A DNA stretch of 64,000 bases from Caulobacteraceae bacterium. Lineage in GTDB: Bacteria; Pseudomonadota; Alphaproteobacteria; Caulobacterales; Caulobacteraceae. Below the pieces are notes generated by a model, which saw only the letters and a list, made by a program, of their open reading frames with translations, made no database searches and had not been told where the DNA came from. Location of the stretch: contig CANJPZ010000010.1 in NCBI GenBank assembly GCA_947476325.1, forward strand, positions 17,972 through 81,971, in the 5' to 3' direction. The position numbers and the translations under genes are program-made. Numbering within the stretch: position 1 is the stretch's first letter; the number at the start of each line of letters is the position of its first letter. Of the stretch, positions 61,608 through 64,000 are shown in pieces.

Positions 61608-62945
61608 ATGCGTCACTGCGTGAGGATCAAGGCCGGCTGGCGGGACCCGATGACGGTTCTCGGCGGATGGCCGGACACGCCATACACTCTTGGGTTGATT
61701 TCCGGCGGCGACGGACGCTGGTCCTGGCTGGCCCGCCTGCCGGACCGGACCGAGACCCTGGAGTCAGGCGACGGGCGCGATCCGTTTGAGGTCCTGGCCG
61801 CGCTGCTGGGCGAGTCTGGCCAGGGCGGGGAAGGCCCGTTTTCCGGCGGCGTGGCCGGGCTCGCCAGCTACAGTCTGGCCAGTCGCATCGAGCCGCTGGA
61901 CCTGGGCGCATCGCCGGACTGGCCGGACCTGGTGCTGATGCGCTTTCCCGCTGTGCTGGCGTTTGATCATGGCGCGCGCGCGGTCTGGGCCATCGGGCGG
62001 GGCGAAAGCGCACCCCTCGCCCGGGAGGCCGCCGAGCGGGCGGCAAGTTGGCTGGGCGATGATCAAGCCATTGCTTTCGAAGGCGTTCTGGCTCCGGCCG
62101 TAACGGCGGATGATCCGCTGGCGTTCGAGGCTGCCGTGGAAGATGTCCGGGCGCGGATCGCCGACGGCGAGATCTTCCAGGCCAATATTGCCCGCCGATG
62201 GACCGGCCGTCTCAACCCCGGCGCAGGCCCGTTCGACCTGTTCGCCCGACTCGTGGCGCAAAGCCCGGCGCCCTATGCCGCCTGGCTGCGGCTGCCGGGA
62301 CGCGCGATTGTTTCCAATTCTCCGGAACAGTTTGTCGCGGTGACGCTGGACGGCGCCGGACGCCGTGTGTCCACCCGGCCCATCAAAGGCACTGCGCCGC
62401 GCGGCGCCACGCTGGCGCTGGATGAGGTCGAAAAGCAGAAGTTGGCGGCCTCGGCCAAGGACCGCGCCGAAAACCTGATGATCGTGGATCTGATGCGCAA
62501 CGATCTGGCGCGGGTCTGTGCGCCCGGCAGCGTCGAGACCCCGCAACTGTTCCGGCTGGAGACCTTCGCCAATGTGCACCATCTGGTATCTACGGTGACA
62601 GGCCGTCTGAGGGCGGACGCCAGCGCTGCCGATCTGCTAAGAGCCACCTTTCCGCCGGGCTCAATCACCGGTGCGCCCAAGGTCCAGGCCATGAAGGTGA
62701 TCAGCGAACTGGAGCCGCCGCGCGGGCCGTTCTTCGGCGCGATATTCTGGGCGGGATTTGACGGTGCTTTCGATTCCAGCGTGTTGATCCGCACCACGGC
62801 TTTTGTTGAAGATCCTCAGGGCTGGCGTTTTGAGGCCCGGGCCGGCGGAGGGATCACGGCCGATTCCGTCCCTCATGCCGAACGCCTCGAAACCGAGGAC
62901 AAGATTTCGGCGATCCTGAGCGCGCTCACGGAGCCTTTGGCATGA
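61608..62945 (+). CDS. pabB: Aminodeoxychorismate synthase component I
   Basis: Protein of 445 residues of the chorismate-binding family. It joins ammonia to chorismate on the way to p-aminobenzoate and folate. Key segments are FQANIARRWTG, STRPIKGTAPRG, AENLMIVDLMRNDLARVC, TFPPGSITGAPKVQAM and the final AGGGITADS. The stop overlaps the pabC ATG as ATGA. A glutamine amidotransferase partner (PabA) is not in the window. Confidence 0.92.
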   Translation: MRHCVRIKAGWRDPMTVLGGWPDTPYTLGLISGGDGRWSWLARLPDRTETLESGDGRDPFEVLAALLGESGQGGEGPFSGGVAGLASYSLASRIEPLDLGASPDWPDLVLMRFPAVLAFDHGARAVWAIGRGESAPLAREAAERAASWLGDDQAIAFEGVLAPAVTADDPLAFEAAVEDVRARIADGEIFQANIARRWTGRLNPGAGPFDLFARLVAQSPAPYAAWLRLPGRAIVSNSPEQFVAVTLDGAGRRVSTRPIKGTAPRGATLALDEVEKQKLAASAKDRAENLMIVDLMRNDLARVCAPGSVETPQLFRLETFANVHHLVSTVTGRLRADASAADLLRATFPPGSITGAPKVQAMKVISELEPPRGPFFGAIFWAGFDGAFDSSVLIRTTAFVEDPQGWRFEARAGGGITADSVPHAERLETEDKISAILSALTEPLA

Positions 62946-63706
62946 TTGCGCCGGATGACCGCGGCTTTACCCTGGGCGACGGGCTGTTCGAGACCCTACT
63001 GGCGCAGGACGGCGATCTGGAGGCGTGGACCGCGCACATAGATCGCCTCGGGGCCGGCTGCCGGGCCCTTGGCCTGCCGGCGCCCGATCCGGAACTTGTT
63101 CGCAGGGAATCGGTTCGCGCCCTGCAGGCGGCCGGCCTTGAAGACGCCCGCGCGGCCGTGCGGATCACCTGGACGGCGGGACCGGGTGGCCGCGGGCTTG
63201 ATCGCCCGGCCAGTCCGACGCCGCGTCTCGTCGTAACGGCCGCGCCTGTCGTCGCGCCAGCCGGGCCGGCGCGCCTGATCACCTCAACGGTGCGCCGTCC
63301 CGAGATGTCCCTGACCGCACGTCACAAGACGCTGAGCAGTCTCGACGCCGTCATGGCCCGGCGCGAGGCGATTGCGGCCGGCGCCGACGAGGCGGTGATG
63401 CTCAACAGTCAGGGGAACCTGGCCTGTGCGGCCGCCGCCAATCTGTTCTGGCTTGAGGACGGGATTCTGTGCACCCCGTCACTGGACTGCGGTGTGCTGG
63501 CGGGAACTGTTCGGGCGCGGATCATGGCGCAGGATGGGCTTGCGGTGCGGGAAGTCGTCGCAACGGCCGAGGCCTTGCGCGGCGCACGCGCGATCTTTCT
63601 GACCAACTCACTGATCGGCGTGCGTGATGTTGTGGAACTCGATGGACGCGTCCTGCCTCAGCAGGTCGGGCAGTCGATCTTGGCGACCTTGCGCGGGCGC
63701 ATGTAG
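62942..63706 (+). CDS. pabC: Aminodeoxychorismate lyase (class IV aminotransferase fold)
   Basis: PLP enzyme of 254 residues releasing p-aminobenzoate and pyruvate from aminodeoxychorismate. It has RGFTLGDGLFETL, the PLP lysine in TARHKTLSSLDAVMARREA, an EA-type segment ADEAVMLNSQGNLACAAAANLF, and the end TNSLIGVRDV. Overlap with pabB and the pathway order strongly support the call over a branched-chain aminotransferase. Its 3' end overlaps a convergent TadE-like remnant by 49 bp. Confidence 0.9.
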   Translation: MIAPDDRGFTLGDGLFETLLAQDGDLEAWTAHIDRLGAGCRALGLPAPDPELVRRESVRALQAAGLEDARAAVRITWTAGPGGRGLDRPASPTPRLVVTAAPVVAPAGPARLITSTVRRPEMSLTARHKTLSSLDAVMARREAIAAGADEAVMLNSQGNLACAAAANLFWLEDGILCTPSLDCGVLAGTVRARIMAQDGLAVREVVATAEALRGARAIFLTNSLIGVRDVVELDGRVLPQQVGQSILATLRGRM

Positions 63707-63870
63707 AACGTCTTGGTGATGGTCGGCACCGTTTTGATCACCATGTTCAGCGACCCGGTGTAAGTGTAGCTGACCGTGGACATGATCACGCTCTGGTTGG
63801 CCGAGATCAGGGCGGCCGGCACTGAATTGTAGATCGAGGCCTTGGCCGGACTGTCCGCCGTCAGCACCAA
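63658..63870 (-). pseudogene. C-terminal remnant of a TadE-like pilus-assembly protein
   Basis: The last 70 codons of a minus-strand gene. VIMSTVSYTYTGSLNMVI and TITKTFYMRPRKVAKI resemble the conserved end of TadE/TadG-like pseudopilins (S-Y-Y-T-P and RPR motifs). Going upstream the match ends at about 63870, where the IS3-like left end begins, so the 5' part has been separated by insertion. The frame continues into the IS by chance. Confidence 0.65.
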
Positions 63871-64000
63871 TGAGACAGATTGAGGGTTCCCGCTAACGGG
63901 GGGTTTTGGTCTCATCGCAGTGACGTAGGAACGAAGATGAGAGCAAAACCCTTGCCCCATAAAACGACGCCCGGTGAACGGGTGGCGAAGGATATCCGGC
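63871..64000 (+). mobile_element. Left end of an IS3-family-like element (continues past the window)
   Basis: TGAGACAGATTGAGGG (63871) begins the putative terminal repeat. GTCTCA (63909-63914) is the inverted counterpart of the first six bases. A transposase OrfA frame starts at 63937. The junction with the TadE-like remnant falls at 63870/63871. The other end and any target duplication are outside the window. Confidence 0.62.
63937..64000 (+). CDS. IS3-type transposase OrfA, N-terminal fragment (cut by window end)
   Basis: The ATG at 63937, 7 nt after AGGA, opens MRAKPLPHKTTPGERVAKDI and runs off the window. The pattern (short basic N-terminus then V-(A/K)-(K/D)-(I)-R) is typical of IS3-type OrfA proteins whose helix-turn-helix follows immediately. 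Only 21 codons are visible, so the call leans on the terminal sequence and the interruption of the adjacent gene. Confidence 0.6.
   Translation, partial: MRAKPLPHKTTPGERVAKDIR

Overview
The window reads as chromosome of a high-GC alphaproteobacterium of the order Caulobacterales (a Caulobacter, Phenylobacterium or Brevundimonas relative). The main pointers are a GANTC-type CcrM DNA methyltransferase with a CtrA-like box and a GANTC site in its promoter, a DUF2093 gene, a ROSE-type thermometer before an hsp20 gene, and alphaproteobacterial SMC, DciA and MutY. No tRNA, rRNA, CRISPR array, prophage or conjugation module was seen. The species cannot be fixed from the sequence alone.

Layout. 0-5.2 kb (minus strand): the 5' part of smc, three tandem DsbA-like thiol oxidoreductases and dciA. 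5.2-13.1 kb: DUF2093 and an M23 peptidase, a response-regulator remnant, a secreted Ala/Pro-rich protein with an in-frame amber codon, an XRE regulator, hisN, a lysophospholipase, an orphan carboxyltransferase, a peroxiredoxin-SOUL pair and a lipoprotein methyltransferase. 13.2-19.5 kb: hsp20 with its thermometer, two tandem pentapeptide-repeat genes, a RibD-like deaminase, gpmA and two tandem outer-membrane proteins with near-identical terminators. 19.7-30.8 kb: a run of envelope-sugar genes (kdsD, phosphomannomutase/phosphoglucomutase, glmM, glmS, galU, a UDP-sulfoquinovose synthase, an SDR and a GT9 glycosyltransferase). 30.9-35.8 kb: infC-rpmI-rplT-pheS-pheT, with infC starting at AUU. 35.8-43.4 kb: small membrane proteins, mutY, ccrM and a hybrid histidine kinase. 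43.6-56.4 kb: an aminotransferase, nrdA, a GxxExxY gene in repeat flanks, an M28 peptidase, a frameshifted hybrid kinase, an arsR-arsC-aquaporin operon, an esterase and nrdB. 56.4-64 kb: intergenic repeats, a methyltransferase, 3-hydroxyacyl-CoA dehydrogenase, an SDR, a GGDEF-EAL protein, pabB-pabC, and finally a TadE-like gene cut by the left end of an IS3-like element.

How genes work together. glmS and glmM make glucosamine-1-phosphate for peptidoglycan and LPS. kdsD, the phosphomannomutase and galU supply Kdo, mannose and glucose precursors, and the sqdB-like gene next to galU would convert UDP-glucose to UDP-sulfoquinovose. nrdA and nrdB lie about 8 kb apart, but each carries a tandem pair of NrdR-like boxes 31 bp apart, which argues for one regulon. 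arsR-arsC-aqpS fits arsenate reduction followed by arsenite exit through an aquaglyceroporin.

No wholly new multi-gene system stands out. The strongest leads are regulatory (paired NrdR boxes, ROSE hairpin, ccrM promoter, a terminator whose stem contains the gpmA ribosome site), genome decay (amber codon, poly-G frameshift, truncated regulator, IS insertion), and uncharacterised paralogue sets (three DsbA-like, two pentapeptide, two outer-membrane proteins) plus the repeat-flanked GxxExxY gene.
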